64,000 bases of DNA. Source: Solimicrobium sp040544425. GTDB taxonomy: Bacteria > Pseudomonadota > Gammaproteobacteria > Burkholderiales > Burkholderiaceae_D. The notes beneath the pieces were generated by a model. It did no database searches and was not told the DNA's origin. It saw only the letters and a program-made list of their open reading frames with translations. Within the stretch, counting starts at the first letter, position 1. Each line of letters opens with the position of its first letter. The DNA lies in contig JBEONO010000001.1 of the NCBI GenBank assembly GCA_040544425.1, positions 124,001 to 188,000 of the forward strand, given 5' to 3'. Both the position numbers and the translations under genes were made by a program. This document shows positions 49,723 through 59,316 of the stretch, piece after piece.

Positions 49723-50676
49723 ATGACATTCTTTTCCATACTTTGTGCCTTGTTGCTTGAACAATTAAAGCCCCTGCGGGCCGACAATCCCATCTACATG
49801 GCTATCAAAGCTTTCGCGATGCGCGTCGAATCGTGGTGCAACGCCGGTGAAGAACAACATGGGGTACTCGGCTGGTGGGTGACCGTGCTGGCCTTGATGA
49901 TACCCACTGCACTGATCTACTGGGTCTGCCATCAGATCAACGTCTTTGCCGCATTGGCATGGAACATCACCATCGTGTATCTGACTCTGGGATTTCGCCA
50001 CTACAGTCACTACTTCACATCGATTCAACTCGCCCTGCATTCGGGCGATGAAGAAACCGCACGCAGCCTGTTGGCCGAATGGACCAAGACCGACACCACC
50101 GGGCTCGATGTGTCGGAAATTGCCCGTCTCGCTGTTGAGAAATCATTGATCACCACGCATCGCAATGTGTTCGGTGTGTTCTTCTGGTTCTTGATGCCGG
50201 TCGGTCCGGCCTGCGCCGTCATGTATCGGGTAGCCGAACATCTGTCGCGCGCCTGGAATGAACCGGCGCACATGAAGAATGAAGTGTTCGGCGATTACGC
50301 TGCGCGGATTTTTTATGTGATTGACTGGATACCTTCACGCCTGACCGCCATCGCCTTCGCCGTGGTCGGTAACTTTGAAGATGCCATTTATGCATGGCGT
50401 AATTTTGCCCATCGCTGGAAAAACGAATCAGAGGGAATCATCCTGTCGGCCGGTGGTGGTGCGCTCGGCGTGCGTCTCGGCAGCCCGGAAGAGAATGCGG
50501 TTGAATTGCCGATCGATGCTGCGCTGGTAGATTCTGTCGCGATCGAGCCTGAAATCATGCCGGGTGAACCTGCTACTGTGCGCTCACTACAAAGCGCGGT
50601 TGGACTGGTCTGGCGCGCCTTGCTGCTGTGGATGCTGTTGCTGTTACTGTTATCCATGGCTGTCTGGCTGTCCTGA
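49723..50676 (+). CDS. CobD/CbiB-family membrane protein
   Basis: Integral membrane protein of the CobD/CbiB (AmpE-like) family, 317 residues from ATG 49723 (MTFFSILCALLLEQLKPLRADN). An earlier in-frame Met at 49630 adds a hydrophilic stretch without family resemblance. Several TM helices (WWVTVLALMIPTALIYWVC, AALAWNITIVYLTLGFRHYSHYF) and the family region SLLAEWT...ARLAVEKSLITTHRNVFGVFFWFLMPVGPACAVMYRVAEHL are seen. In cobalamin makers this family attaches aminopropanol, but no other cob genes are here and beta-proteobacterial homologues next to nudL may have another role. The C-terminus is a TM helix. Confidence 0.75.
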   Translation: MTFFSILCALLLEQLKPLRADNPIYMAIKAFAMRVESWCNAGEEQHGVLGWWVTVLALMIPTALIYWVCHQINVFAALAWNITIVYLTLGFRHYSHYFTSIQLALHSGDEETARSLLAEWTKTDTTGLDVSEIARLAVEKSLITTHRNVFGVFFWFLMPVGPACAVMYRVAEHLSRAWNEPAHMKNEVFGDYAARIFYVIDWIPSRLTAIAFAVVGNFEDAIYAWRNFAHRWKNESEGIILSAGGGALGVRLGSPEENAVELPIDAALVDSVAIEPEIMPGEPATVRSLQSAVGLVWRALLLWMLLLLLLSMAVWLS

Positions 50677-50729
50677 ACTGGCGAACTTGGTGCTCGTTTT
50701 TCGGAGGACGCATTTTTGTTGGAGGACAT

Positions 50730-51167
50730 ATGCAAACAACTTACGAAGCGGATGTTATCGCCTGGGCGAATGAGCAGGCAGCACTTTTACGTTCTGGGAA
50801 GTTCTCAGGGCTTGATATCGTGCAGATAGCAGAGGAAATCGAAGAAGTGGGCAAGAGCGAACAGAGAGAATTGGCCAGTCGTATGACGATACTTTTGGCC
50901 CATCTCTTGAAATGGCAAGTCCAACCTTCGCATCGTGGCTCCAGCTGGGAGGCAACGATCTCTGCTCAGCGCGGCAGCATAGCGCGCCTAGTCAGCAAAA
51001 CGCCAAGCCTGAAAAATTCGCTTTCAGATTCTGACTGGTGGCTGGATGCATGGGGCGACGCAGTCGCGCTCGCGGCAACTGAGACCGAGCCAGATTTGTC
51101 GACGATTCCAAAACAATGCCCTTGGTCGTATTCGCAACTGATGGCTAATGATTTTTTCCCGGACTGA
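50730..51167 (+). CDS. DUF29 domain-containing protein
   Basis: 145 residues of the DUF29 family: YEADVIAWANEQAALLRSGKFSGLDIVQIAEEIEEVGKSEQRELASRMTILLAHLLKWQVQP is the characteristic N-terminal half. RBS GGAGGA lies 4 nt before the ATG. Function unknown; members are frequent in accessory regions and sometimes occur near toxin-antitoxin or mobile genes. It is not linked to the next gene, which is convergent. Confidence 0.85.
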   Translation: MQTTYEADVIAWANEQAALLRSGKFSGLDIVQIAEEIEEVGKSEQRELASRMTILLAHLLKWQVQPSHRGSSWEATISAQRGSIARLVSKTPSLKNSLSDSDWWLDAWGDAVALAATETEPDLSTIPKQCPWSYSQLMANDFFPD

Positions 51168-51204
51168 AAACGAGTTGAGCAGGAAAATTCACAGGTCCAA
51201 GACT

Positions 51205-52920
51205 TTACGTCTTTTCTGCAATTTTATTTTGCGATGTTTTTGGAAATGTTAGTTCAACCGTGGTGCCTAGACCGACAGTTGACTCTATTCTTATTTGGCC
51301 GGAGTTGGCATCTAACATGTCCCAAACCTGCTGAAGTCCCAATCCGTGGCCATTGTTCTTCCCGTGCGTGATTGCAGTTCGCTTCAGTATCTTGTCAATC
51401 GTACTCTGATGCATGCCTTTGCCATTGTCATGCAAGCTGAGTGTTAGCTGATTTTCGGCATCTCGCAAACTGACGATTATGGAGCCTGTCGAGCTACCGA
51501 CAAGGGCGTCGACTGCATTATTGATTAAATTCGACAGGGAACGTTTGAATTGATTTTTCTGAATTTTTATCTGGACTAGTCTTGTGTTTGGATCGGCTCG
51601 GAATTCAAATTCAATCGCCTTATTTTGGTGTTCAACTCTTTTTTCATTCATCATCTCAGACACCAACTCGGCTAACGCCAAATTTTGTTGTTGTTCTATG
51701 TTTTGGTTTAATGAAAAATCTTCACGGATATCAAGCAGGTTGTCGGATATGTCGTTTAGCCGATCAATCGCGTTGTTCATTATCGTTACTGTATCTGGCG
51801 GTATTGATGGACATCCGTTAGCAAGCATCTTCAGCGCAGCGATTGGTGATTTAAGATCATGGGCCACCTTTCGAGCAAATGATGTGATTTTTTCTTGTAC
51901 TTGTCGTCTCAGTTGTTCGGCTTCCTTTTCTGCAGTGATCTCAACTGAAGTTCCGACTATTCCAATGACCATGCCCCCATCATCATAGAGTGGTGCTTTT
52001 ATTGAGGAAAAGCATTTTCGTTCTTTGGTTGTAATTTCTTCGATCCACTCTTCCTGGCAAAGAATTTCTTCTTTCCTTATAACTTCTTGATTGTGATTGA
52101 GGATGTGGTCGGCGATATGTTTTTTGTAGAATGCATAGGGCTTTTTTCCAATAATTTCACGCGTAGTTCCCATCGCTTTTAACGCCAAATCATTTATCCC
52201 CAACACTACGCCCTCACTGTCCATCCAATAAAATGGAGTCGGGATGATTGATTCAGCGATATGTAATGCTTGCAATATGTTCTTGGCGTTATTGCTGATG
52301 TCACTTTCGAGAAATTCTAGTTTTTGTAAAGTGTCATTGACCTCACCAGTTTGATAGTCAGCAAAATAAAAATGGACTGCTGATTGATCGTGAGCTTCAT
52401 ATTTGAAAGCATGTTCGGCTTTTAACGGAAATTCAATTTTTTTAAATAGTAACTTTAAATAGCTGTTGGTCGTCGAGGTCAGTACTGAATATCTGAGGTG
52501 CTGGCAATACCTAAAACAGGCAAGAAGGAGTTTTTTATTTGCGAGCCCACGCCCAATATATTTTTCTTTCACTGCCAGTCTGCTGATTTCAACGCATTTG
52601 CTCTTGTCATATGTCGGGAGATACTGTTGAATCACTTTACTGCCAGGATACCCTTCAATTTCCAACCGACCATTCTCATCAGGGTAGCTGACTCGGACAC
52701 ATCCGACCAGTTTCGCGTCGCTGAATGCTCCGAACCAAACCGCTTGGTCTGTAAACCGATCAATTAATATACGACCATCATTTCGTGTGTCAATGCGAAG
52801 CAGCGATGGATTGTTTTCGTCAAATATCCATCGCTGCTGTTCGATGTAGACTTGATACAAAAGCAGACATGCATCCTCAATCTGTTCAGCACTCAGGCGT
52901 TTAATCGTAATCATGTTCAT
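51205..52920 (-). CDS. Acyltransferase-PAS-histidine kinase fusion protein
   Basis: 571 residues. 1-190: a GNAT-fold domain like the N-acyl amino acid synthase/LuxI-type group (YQVYIEQQRWIFDENN, FGAFSDAKLVGCVRVSYP, acetyl-CoA loop EISRLAVKEKYIGRGLANKKL). About 205-335: PAS domain (IPTPFYWMDSEGVVLGINDLALKAMG, PLYDDGGMVIGIVGTSVEITAEKE). 345-400: DHp helix with the H-box AHDLKSPI (H354). 430-565: HATPase with N-box NLINNAVDAL, G1 HDNGKGM, G2 GHGLGLQQVWDML and GLGTTVELTFPK. There is no TM helix or signal peptide, so it is cytosolic. No response regulator is adjacent. Pairing an acyl-signal-type synthase with a kinase is unusual. Confidence 0.75.
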   Translation of the reverse strand: MNMITIKRLSAEQIEDACLLLYQVYIEQQRWIFDENNPSLLRIDTRNDGRILIDRFTDQAVWFGAFSDAKLVGCVRVSYPDENGRLEIEGYPGSKVIQQYLPTYDKSKCVEISRLAVKEKYIGRGLANKKLLLACFRYCQHLRYSVLTSTTNSYLKLLFKKIEFPLKAEHAFKYEAHDQSAVHFYFADYQTGEVNDTLQKLEFLESDISNNAKNILQALHIAESIIPTPFYWMDSEGVVLGINDLALKAMGTTREIIGKKPYAFYKKHIADHILNHNQEVIRKEEILCQEEWIEEITTKERKCFSSIKAPLYDDGGMVIGIVGTSVEITAEKEAEQLRRQVQEKITSFARKVAHDLKSPIAALKMLANGCPSIPPDTVTIMNNAIDRLNDISDNLLDIREDFSLNQNIEQQQNLALAELVSEMMNEKRVEHQNKAIEFEFRADPNTRLVQIKIQKNQFKRSLSNLINNAVDALVGSSTGSIIVSLRDAENQLTLSLHDNGKGMHQSTIDKILKRTAITHGKNNGHGLGLQQVWDMLDANSGQIRIESTVGLGTTVELTFPKTSQNKIAEKT

Positions 52921-53165
52921 TCTCTATTTATTCCGGTTGAAAATTTGTGATTATAAAACCAACGTTGTTATAAAAAGATATCTAATAAATACCTATTGTG
53001 ATGTCTGCACGCATTTGGGTTTTTTGATCCTTTGAGAAGATCACTTTGCTGACTATACTGAAAACCATATTCGTTTCACGGCGGCATTTTTCGGTGGACC
53101 GAGCAAATTGCCTGGTCTTCTATAAGATATAATACTGACTTCGTAATACGGTAGTGAAGGCGAGA

Positions 53166-53507
53166 ATGGCCGATAACACAACTCCACCTGCAAAGAATGA
53201 ATTCTTTATCCTGGGTTTGACCAGTGACGGTAAGCAGTTTCGCCCCAGTGATTGGTCGGAGCGCTTAAGCGGCGCGATGTCGTGCTTTCGGCCGGACAGC
53301 GGTCGGCAGAGTCATCTGCATTATTCATTGTTCGTCCGTCCAATTTTGATCAACGGAGTGCGTTCGGTGGTAGTCGATCATTCACTGCGTGAGATTGAAC
53401 CGCTGGCCTATCACTTTGTTCTCGATTTTGCCAAAGATAATGATTTGCAAATTGTCGACGCCTGCCTGCTGCCAGAACCACCCAAGTCGGCTAAGAAAAC
53501 CGATTAA
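53166..53507 (+). CDS. DUF3579 family protein
   Basis: 113 residues of the DUF3579 family, found in betaproteobacteria: EFFILGLTSDGKQFRPSDWSERLSGAMSCF, LFVRPILINGVRSVVVDHSLREIEPLAYHFVLDFAKDNDLQIVDAC. ATG 53166 is preceded by AAGGCGAG; GTG 53154 is also in frame. Function unknown. It lies 60 nt upstream of prfC and is likely co-transcribed. Confidence 0.85.
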   Translation: MADNTTPPAKNEFFILGLTSDGKQFRPSDWSERLSGAMSCFRPDSGRQSHLHYSLFVRPILINGVRSVVVDHSLREIEPLAYHFVLDFAKDNDLQIVDACLLPEPPKSAKKTD

Positions 53508-53567
53508 ATTCAAGCACTAACCAGATAAAAACGGTAGACTGCTCACCTTTTGCCAAGATCGTTTATT

Positions 53568-55217
53568 GTGTCCGACCTCACTCCCTCCACGCCTGAATCC
53601 ACCCCTGCCACTTCAGCTCAGAAAGAAGTCGTGCGCGAAGTGGCGCGTCGCCGTACCTTTGGCATTATTTCTCATCCGGATGCGGGCAAGACCACGCTGA
53701 CTGAAAAGCTGCTGATGTTTTCCGGCGCGATTCAATTGGCCGGTACCGTCAAAGGTCGCAAGAGCGGTCGTCATGCCACCTCCGACTGGATGGACATTGA
53801 AAAGCAGCGCGGTATTTCGGTAGCCAGTTCGGTGATGCAGTTCGAATACAAAGACCATGTCGTCAACCTGCTCGACACGCCGGGCCACCAGGATTTTTCT
53901 GAAGATACCTATCGTGTTCTGACCGCGGTCGATTCTGCATTGATGGTGATTGATGCAGCCAAAGGTGTGGAAGAACAAACCATCAAATTGCTGAACGTGT
54001 GCCGGATGCGCAATACGCCGATCATCACCTTCGTCAACAAGATGGACCGCGAGACGCGCGACCCACTGGAATTATTGGACGAGCTGGAATCGGTATTGAA
54101 AATTGAATGCGCGCCGGTTACCTGGCCGATCGGCATGGGTAAGAATTTCCGCGGCGTCTATCACATCCTGCGCGACGAAATCATGTTGTTCACGCCCGGC
54201 AGCGATCGCGCCGATCAGGAATTTGAAGTATTAAAAGGCATCGACAATCCGCGCCTGGCAACCATGTTCCCGCTTGAAATCGAACAGCTCAAAATGGAAG
54301 TGGAATTGGTGCATGGTGCATCGCATCCGTTTGATCTGGACGCATTCCTGGCCGGTACCCAGACACCGGTATTCTTCGGTTCGGCGATCAATAACTTCGG
54401 TGTGCGCGAAATTTTAAATGCCTTGATCGAATGGGCACCGGCACCGCGTTCGCGCGACGCAACGGTCCGTTCAGTGGCACCGACTGAAGCGCCATTTTCC
54501 GGTTTCGTCTTCAAGATTCAGGCGAATATGGATCCGGCGCATCGCGACCGCATTGCCTTTTTGCGCGTGTGTTCCGGGCATTTTGAACGCGGCATGAAGT
54601 TAAAGCACTTGCGTTTGAACCGCGAAGTCAAAGTGTCTTCGGTGGTGACATTCATGGCGTCGAGTCGTGAGCAGGTTGAAGAAGCGTTTGCCGGCGATAT
54701 CATTGGGCTGCCCAATCACGGCAATATGCAGATTGGCGACAGTTTTTCTGAAGGCGAATTATTGCAGTTCACCGGCATCCCGTATTTTGCGCCGGATTTT
54801 TTCCGTGCCGTGCGGATTCGCAATCCGCTGAAAATCAAACAGCTGCATAAAGGCTTGCAGCAGCTCGGTGAAGAAGGTGCCGTGCAGGTATTCAAACCGA
54901 TTAACAATGCTGATCTGGTGTTGGGCGCAGTCGGGGTGTTGCAGTTTGAAGTGGTTGCCAGTCGTCTGCTCAATGAATACGGTGTCGATGCAGTGTTCGA
55001 AGGAACCAGCATCAGCAGTGCGCGCTGGGTGAGTTGCGAAGACAAGAAGATGCTGAATGATTTTGAGAATTCCAGTGCCGGACATAATTTGTCTTATGAT
55101 GCGGCCGGCAATCTGGCTTACCTCGCCACCTCGGGAGTGAATTTAAAACTGACTCAGGAACGCTGGCCGCAAGTGGTGTTTCATTCAACCAGAGAGCATG
55201 CAGCCAAACTTGGTTGA
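53568..55217 (+). CDS. prfC: Peptide chain release factor 3
   Basis: GTPase that recycles RF1/RF2 from the ribosome. G1 IISHPDAGKTTLTEKLL, G2 region with KSGRHATSDWMDIEKQRGISVASS, G3 DTPGHQDFSEDTYR, G4 FVNKMDRE. Later domains contain SGFVFKIQANMDPAHRDRIAFLRVCSGHFERGM. GTG 53568 (MSDLTPSTPES...) is preferred over TTG 53550; the result is 549 residues, slightly longer than E. coli RF3 because of the Ser/Thr/Pro-rich N-terminus. A terminator follows. Confidence 0.96.
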   Translation: MSDLTPSTPESTPATSAQKEVVREVARRRTFGIISHPDAGKTTLTEKLLMFSGAIQLAGTVKGRKSGRHATSDWMDIEKQRGISVASSVMQFEYKDHVVNLLDTPGHQDFSEDTYRVLTAVDSALMVIDAAKGVEEQTIKLLNVCRMRNTPIITFVNKMDRETRDPLELLDELESVLKIECAPVTWPIGMGKNFRGVYHILRDEIMLFTPGSDRADQEFEVLKGIDNPRLATMFPLEIEQLKMEVELVHGASHPFDLDAFLAGTQTPVFFGSAINNFGVREILNALIEWAPAPRSRDATVRSVAPTEAPFSGFVFKIQANMDPAHRDRIAFLRVCSGHFERGMKLKHLRLNREVKVSSVVTFMASSREQVEEAFAGDIIGLPNHGNMQIGDSFSEGELLQFTGIPYFAPDFFRAVRIRNPLKIKQLHKGLQQLGEEGAVQVFKPINNADLVLGAVGVLQFEVVASRLLNEYGVDAVFEGTSISSARWVSCEDKKMLNDFENSSAGHNLSYDAAGNLAYLATSGVNLKLTQERWPQVVFHSTREHAAKLG

Positions 55218-55228
55218 TTTTATTATCC

Positions 55229-55252
55229 AATCCGCTACGGCGGATTTTTTTT
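55229..55252 (+). terminator. Intrinsic terminator of prfC
   Basis: Stem AATCCGC / GCGGATT with loop TACG and a T8 run, 11 nt downstream of the prfC stop. Confidence 0.9.
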
Positions 55253-55276
55253 CGCTCATTTTTTAAGGATACCGCT

Positions 55277-56920
55277 ATGTCAGTCAATGATCATGATGAA
55301 ACAGCCGACACACTGGAGAATCCAAATCGTCGTCGTCTGATGCAGGCCAGTGCCGCGGCCAGCTTGCTTGGCAGTGTGCCATTGACCGTTGGTGCGGCGA
55401 CCAAACCGGCAAGCAGTTCGCTCGACAGCAAACTCAAAACCCATATCAAGACCGTGGTGGTGATCTATCTGGAAAACCGCAGTTTCAATAATCTGTTCGC
55501 CAATTTTCCGGGTGAAAGCAAATCACTTGGCGAGCTGACTGCCGCTGATTACACGCAGAAGGATAGAAACGGACAGCCACTGGCTGAATTGCCGAAAATC
55601 TGGGGCGGACTGATTCAACGCGAGCAAAATCTGGGCGGAAAAAAATATCTGACCGATGAAAATAAAATCAGCGGGCTGGCCAATGTGCCGTTCGCCTTGA
55701 CTGATGGCGACGGCAATCTCTTGCCGGGCGGTTTGGTGACGCGCGACCTGTGTCACGTGTTTTATCAAAACCAGATGCAGATCAATGGCGGCAAGAATGA
55801 TCAGTTTGTTGCGTGGGGTGACTCGGGCGGTCTGGTGATGGGACATTACGCCAATTCGCAAACCAAACTCGGGCTGTGGCAGGTGGCCCAGCAATATACG
55901 ATGTGCGACAATTTTTTTATGGCGGCGTTTGGCGGATCGTTTTTGAACCACCAGTTTTTAGTTGCTGCGCGTGCGCCGTTTTATCCGAATGCTGAAAACA
56001 GCCCGGCAAAAGAAAAAATAGCCGTCACTGAAGGCGGGCCAACCGGCAGCCGTCTGGCGCTGGCTGGCGACTCACCGGCATCGGCACTCGCGGGCAAGCC
56101 CAAATATGTGAATGACGGTGCAATCAGTCCCGATGGTTATGCCATCAACACCATGGCGCCGCCATTCCAGCCCAGTTATATCAAGCCTGCTGACGGTGGC
56201 GATCCGAATCTGGCGGATCCGCAAAACCCGAATACCCTGCCGCCACAATCGCATCCCAACATCGGCGATCTGCTGTCCCAAAAAGGGGTGAATTGGGCCT
56301 GGTATGGCGGCGCTTATCAGGAGGCTTTGGACAATGCGGGCGGTGGCTTGCGTCCCAATTTTCAATACCATCATCAACCCTTCAACTATTTCAAGAATTA
56401 CGCACCTGGCACTGCCGCACGTGTACAACATCTGCGCGACGGGGGAACTGGCGATAGTCCAATTTCGAATAAATTCCTGTCTGACGCCGTGGCGGGAAAA
56501 TTACCACCAGTGACTTTTTACAAACCGCAAGGGAATCTGAATTTGCACGCGGGCTATTCCGATATTGAATCAGGTGATCAACATGTGGTGAATGTGTTGA
56601 CGCACTTGAGACACAGTCCGCAATGGAACAATATGCTGGTGGTGATTGCCTTCGATGAGAACGGTGGGTGGTGGGACCACGTGGCTCCGCCAAAAGGAGA
56701 CCGCTGGGGACCGGGAACACGTGTCCCTGCCATCATCGTGTCACCGTTTGCCAAGAAGGGTCACGTTGATCACAGTTTTTATGACACGACCTCGATCCTG
56801 CGCTTCATCAGCCGACTGCATGATCTGCCGATGCTCGAAGGCATTGCAGAGCGCAATGCGGCAATGAAAGGGCGCGGAGCAATGCCCCCCGGTGATCTGA
56901 CCGGCGCTCTGAGTTTTTAA
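55277..56920 (+). CDS. Exported acid phosphatase/phospholipase C family protein (AcpA-like)
   Basis: 547 residues of the phosphoesterase family that contains AcpA and non-haemolytic phospholipase C. N-terminal Tat-like signal (NRRRLMQASAAASLLGSVPLTVGA), then TVVVIYLENRSFNNLFANFPG (catalytic region with Glu/Asn), FGGSFLNHQFLVAA, the C-terminal VVIAFDENGGWWDHVAPP (metal-binding Asp/Glu/His) and RVPAIIVSPFAKKGHVDHSFYDTTSILRFI. From ATG 55277 with RBS AAGGA; an in-frame upstream start would include the prfC terminator. Role: periplasmic phosphate or phospholipid hydrolysis. Its last 4 bp overlap the convergent LysR gene. Confidence 0.88.
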   Translation: MSVNDHDETADTLENPNRRRLMQASAAASLLGSVPLTVGAATKPASSSLDSKLKTHIKTVVVIYLENRSFNNLFANFPGESKSLGELTAADYTQKDRNGQPLAELPKIWGGLIQREQNLGGKKYLTDENKISGLANVPFALTDGDGNLLPGGLVTRDLCHVFYQNQMQINGGKNDQFVAWGDSGGLVMGHYANSQTKLGLWQVAQQYTMCDNFFMAAFGGSFLNHQFLVAARAPFYPNAENSPAKEKIAVTEGGPTGSRLALAGDSPASALAGKPKYVNDGAISPDGYAINTMAPPFQPSYIKPADGGDPNLADPQNPNTLPPQSHPNIGDLLSQKGVNWAWYGGAYQEALDNAGGGLRPNFQYHHQPFNYFKNYAPGTAARVQHLRDGGTGDSPISNKFLSDAVAGKLPPVTFYKPQGNLNLHAGYSDIESGDQHVVNVLTHLRHSPQWNNMLVVIAFDENGGWWDHVAPPKGDRWGPGTRVPAIIVSPFAKKGHVDHSFYDTTSILRFISRLHDLPMLEGIAERNAAMKGRGAMPPGDLTGALSF

Positions 56921-57837
56921 GCGGCGACTTCGCTGCTGATTTGCTGGTGACTTAACTTGGGTGAAAACTGCTGAATAAAGTCGATCACAAAACCACGCAA
57001 ATAAGTACCGCGTTTGACGGCCAGCCGGGTGATGTTTGAGCTGAACAGATGGCTGGCCGAAATTGTTTTCAATCCATGTGCGTGCAGCGAATCGACGGCC
57101 ATGGATGCCACGATGCCCACGCCCATTCCCAAGGCAACATACTGGGCGATCACGTCGGCATCCATGGCAGTCAACACGATATCCGGTTGTTCACCGCTGG
57201 CGCGAAACGCATCATCGATATGACCACGGCCAGTAAATCCCACGTCATAAGTGATTAACGGCCAGGTGGCCAGATCGGCCAGGCTGACAGTTTCCAGGGC
57301 AAGCAGCGGATGTCCGTCCGGGACCACCAGCACATGGTTCCATTCATAACAGGCGAATGAAGCCAGATCTTTGTATTGACTTAAGCCTTCAGTGGCAATC
57401 CCGATATCGGCTTTACCGGACAGCACCAGATCGGCAATATGTTCGGGCGAACTTTGCTGCAAGGCGATGCGCACATCCGGAAACGCATGACGAAATGCCT
57501 GCACCACGCGCGGTAAAACATAACGTGCCTGGGTATGGGTGGTGGCGATCGTCAGTGTGCCCTTGGTGTGATCGGTATAATCGTCGCTGGCGCGCTGCAG
57601 ATTTTCCGCTTCGACCAGCAGGCGTTCGATGATTTCCAGAATACCTTTGCCCGGTTCGGTCAGACCCGTCAGGCGCTTGCCATTGCGTTCGAAAATCTCC
57701 ACGCCCAGTTCTTCTTCCACCTCGCGGATCTGGCGACTGACACCGGGCTGTGAGGTGAATAAAGTATTGGCGACTTCAGTCAGATTAAAACCGCAGCGCG
57801 ACGCTTCGCGTATCGAACGTAGTTGTTGAAAATTCAT
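56917..57837 (-). CDS. cysB: CysB-type LysR-family transcriptional regulator
   Basis: 306 residues. N-terminal winged HTH (MNFQQLRSIREASRCGFNLTEVANTLFTSQPGVSRQIREVEEELGVEIFERNGKRLTGLT) is the CysB/Cbl pattern, and the C-terminal effector domain contains TTHTQARYVLP, the sulfate/acetylserine-binding signature of CysB, plus YDVGFTGRGHIDDAF. CysB activates sulfur-assimilation genes, using N-acetylserine. The symbol is by resemblance and Cbl/SsuR is an alternative; no sulfur genes are adjacent to decide. The stop overlaps the AcpA-like gene by 4 bp. lrgB lies downstream of its start in the same direction but is a separate unit. Confidence 0.85.
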   Translation of the reverse strand: MNFQQLRSIREASRCGFNLTEVANTLFTSQPGVSRQIREVEEELGVEIFERNGKRLTGLTEPGKGILEIIERLLVEAENLQRASDDYTDHTKGTLTIATTHTQARYVLPRVVQAFRHAFPDVRIALQQSSPEHIADLVLSGKADIGIATEGLSQYKDLASFACYEWNHVLVVPDGHPLLALETVSLADLATWPLITYDVGFTGRGHIDDAFRASGEQPDIVLTAMDADVIAQYVALGMGVGIVASMAVDSLHAHGLKTISASHLFSSNITRLAVKRGTYLRGFVIDFIQQFSPKLSHQQISSEVAA

Positions 57838-57970
57838 GGCGATGATGACCTTAAGTGATGACTTATTACTTATTTACTCTTAAGGCCGGATGATTGCACG
57901 AGAAGCGCATATCAAGAACGATTTATTGGTTATGTGGTTAGCACGATTTCGTATAAGCGTTTGGATGCAG

Positions 57971-58714
57971 TTATTTCATTAACTGCACAATCTGCGGAAC
58001 CAGCCAGGGAGCCAGGAACGCCGTCAATACGCCGTTGAGCCCCATAGCCAGACCGGAAAATGCACCCATTTCAGAACTGACCTGAAACGCACGGGCAGTT
58101 CCTATGCCGTGCGCGGCAACCCCCAGAGCAAAGCCGCGAATCTGGTGAGAATCAATGCGCATGAAACTGAACACGGCATTGCCGAGAATGGCGCCCAGAA
58201 TTCCGGTTGCGATGACCATCACCGCGGTCAGGGAGGGGAGGCCGCCCAGCCTTTCCGATACTGCCATGGCAATCGGTGTGGTCACCGATTTTGGCGCAAT
58301 TGACATCGCCAGTTGATACGAGCCACCAAGCAGCAACACGGACGTCACCGCCGAGATAATTGCGGTGCAGGAGCCGGCGATCAGTGCGGCCAGAATCGGG
58401 TAAAACAAATGTTTGGCTTTTGGCAGTTGTCTGGCCAGGGGAATCGCCAGTGCCACCGTCGCCGGTCCAAGTAAAAAATGCACGAACTGCGCACCTGAAA
58501 AATATTCCGCATAGGGCATCTGCACTGCTTTTAAAACCAGCGCGATGATCAGAATCGAGATTGCGACCGGGTTGAAAAGCGGCGAATGACGTGATCTGTT
58601 GTAGATCGATAATGCGATGACATAGGCGCAGATCGTCAAGGTCAAACCTAATAATGGTGAGGCCGACAGGTAGACCCATAACTTGAAGAAATCCGGCACG
58701 TTATTGAGCATCAT
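57971..58714 (-). CDS. lrgB: LrgB/CidB-family membrane protein
   Basis: 247-residue polytopic membrane protein of the LrgB/YohK family: LLGPATVALAIPLARQL, PKSVTTPIAMAVSERLGGLPSLTAVMVIATGILGA and SHQIRGFALGVAAHGIGTARAFQ are the signature stretches. Together with LrgA it forms a holin-like/pyruvate- or glycolate-transport-like pair. It overlaps lrgA by 14 bp. A CysB-like gene downstream is not a usual LytR partner. Confidence 0.9.
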   Translation of the reverse strand: MMLNNVPDFFKLWVYLSASPLLGLTLTICAYVIALSIYNRSRHSPLFNPVAISILIIALVLKAVQMPYAEYFSGAQFVHFLLGPATVALAIPLARQLPKAKHLFYPILAALIAGSCTAIISAVTSVLLLGGSYQLAMSIAPKSVTTPIAMAVSERLGGLPSLTAVMVIATGILGAILGNAVFSFMRIDSHQIRGFALGVAAHGIGTARAFQVSSEMGAFSGLAMGLNGVLTAFLAPWLVPQIVQLMK

Positions 58715-59069
58715 TGTTCCCCGCTTGAACGGAATTGCGTGCCATGAGATAGCGCATGACCGATGCGGTAACGCTTAAAGTCAACACCGTGCTGATCAAC
58801 ACCGAGCAAATGACTGCCAGCCAATGCCCTTGAAGACTGCCGGCAGAGACAATAATCCCGACGCCAGCCGGAACAAAAAGCAGGGCCAGATGCCGCAATA
58901 ACTCATTTGCGGTCGCTTCCAGCCGGTTCATTAATTTGGGCCAGACCAGCAGAACAGCTAACAGCAGCAGCATGCCTGCGACGGGACCTGGAATCGGCAG
59001 CTTCACCACGAAAACCACTGCCTCGCCCAGACATTGAAACAGCAGCAGAACTGCAAAGGTCAAAAGCAT
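58701..59069 (-). CDS. lrgA: LrgA/CidA-family membrane protein
   Basis: 122 residues from ATG 59069 with several TM helices: LLFQCLGEAVVFVVKLPIPGPVAGMLLLLAVLL and LLRHLALLFVPAGVGIIV are the LrgA/CidA signature. The frame is open to 59150 but those codons are not family-like. It is upstream of and overlaps lrgB; the two form the usual lrgAB operon. Confidence 0.9.
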   Translation of the reverse strand: MLLTFAVLLLFQCLGEAVVFVVKLPIPGPVAGMLLLLAVLLVWPKLMNRLEATANELLRHLALLFVPAGVGIIVSAGSLQGHWLAVICSVLISTVLTLSVTASVMRYLMARNSVQAGNNDAQ

Positions 59070-59316
59070 AATAATTCCATTTTCATGATTAATCAGATTT
59101 CGGTATTGGTACCTGACGGTGCCGGCCGACCCATTAAAGCATGAAATCAACGCCGCCGATAATCTGTTCAGGGTATGTGCAGATGATGGCTTTGGACTTT
59201 ACAAAACCCAAATACATTGATCGCCAGGATACCCATCGACGGCAAACGATTGAGCCCACTCCAAAATGCAAGTATGCTGACGCACACAATTCAACCAAAT
59301 CCAGAACAGGGACCCA

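Noticed and set aside
56917..56920. Four-bp antiparallel overlap of the AcpA-like gene and the CysB-like gene
   Set aside because: Convergent genes sharing TTAA-type stop codons are common and need no special explanation.
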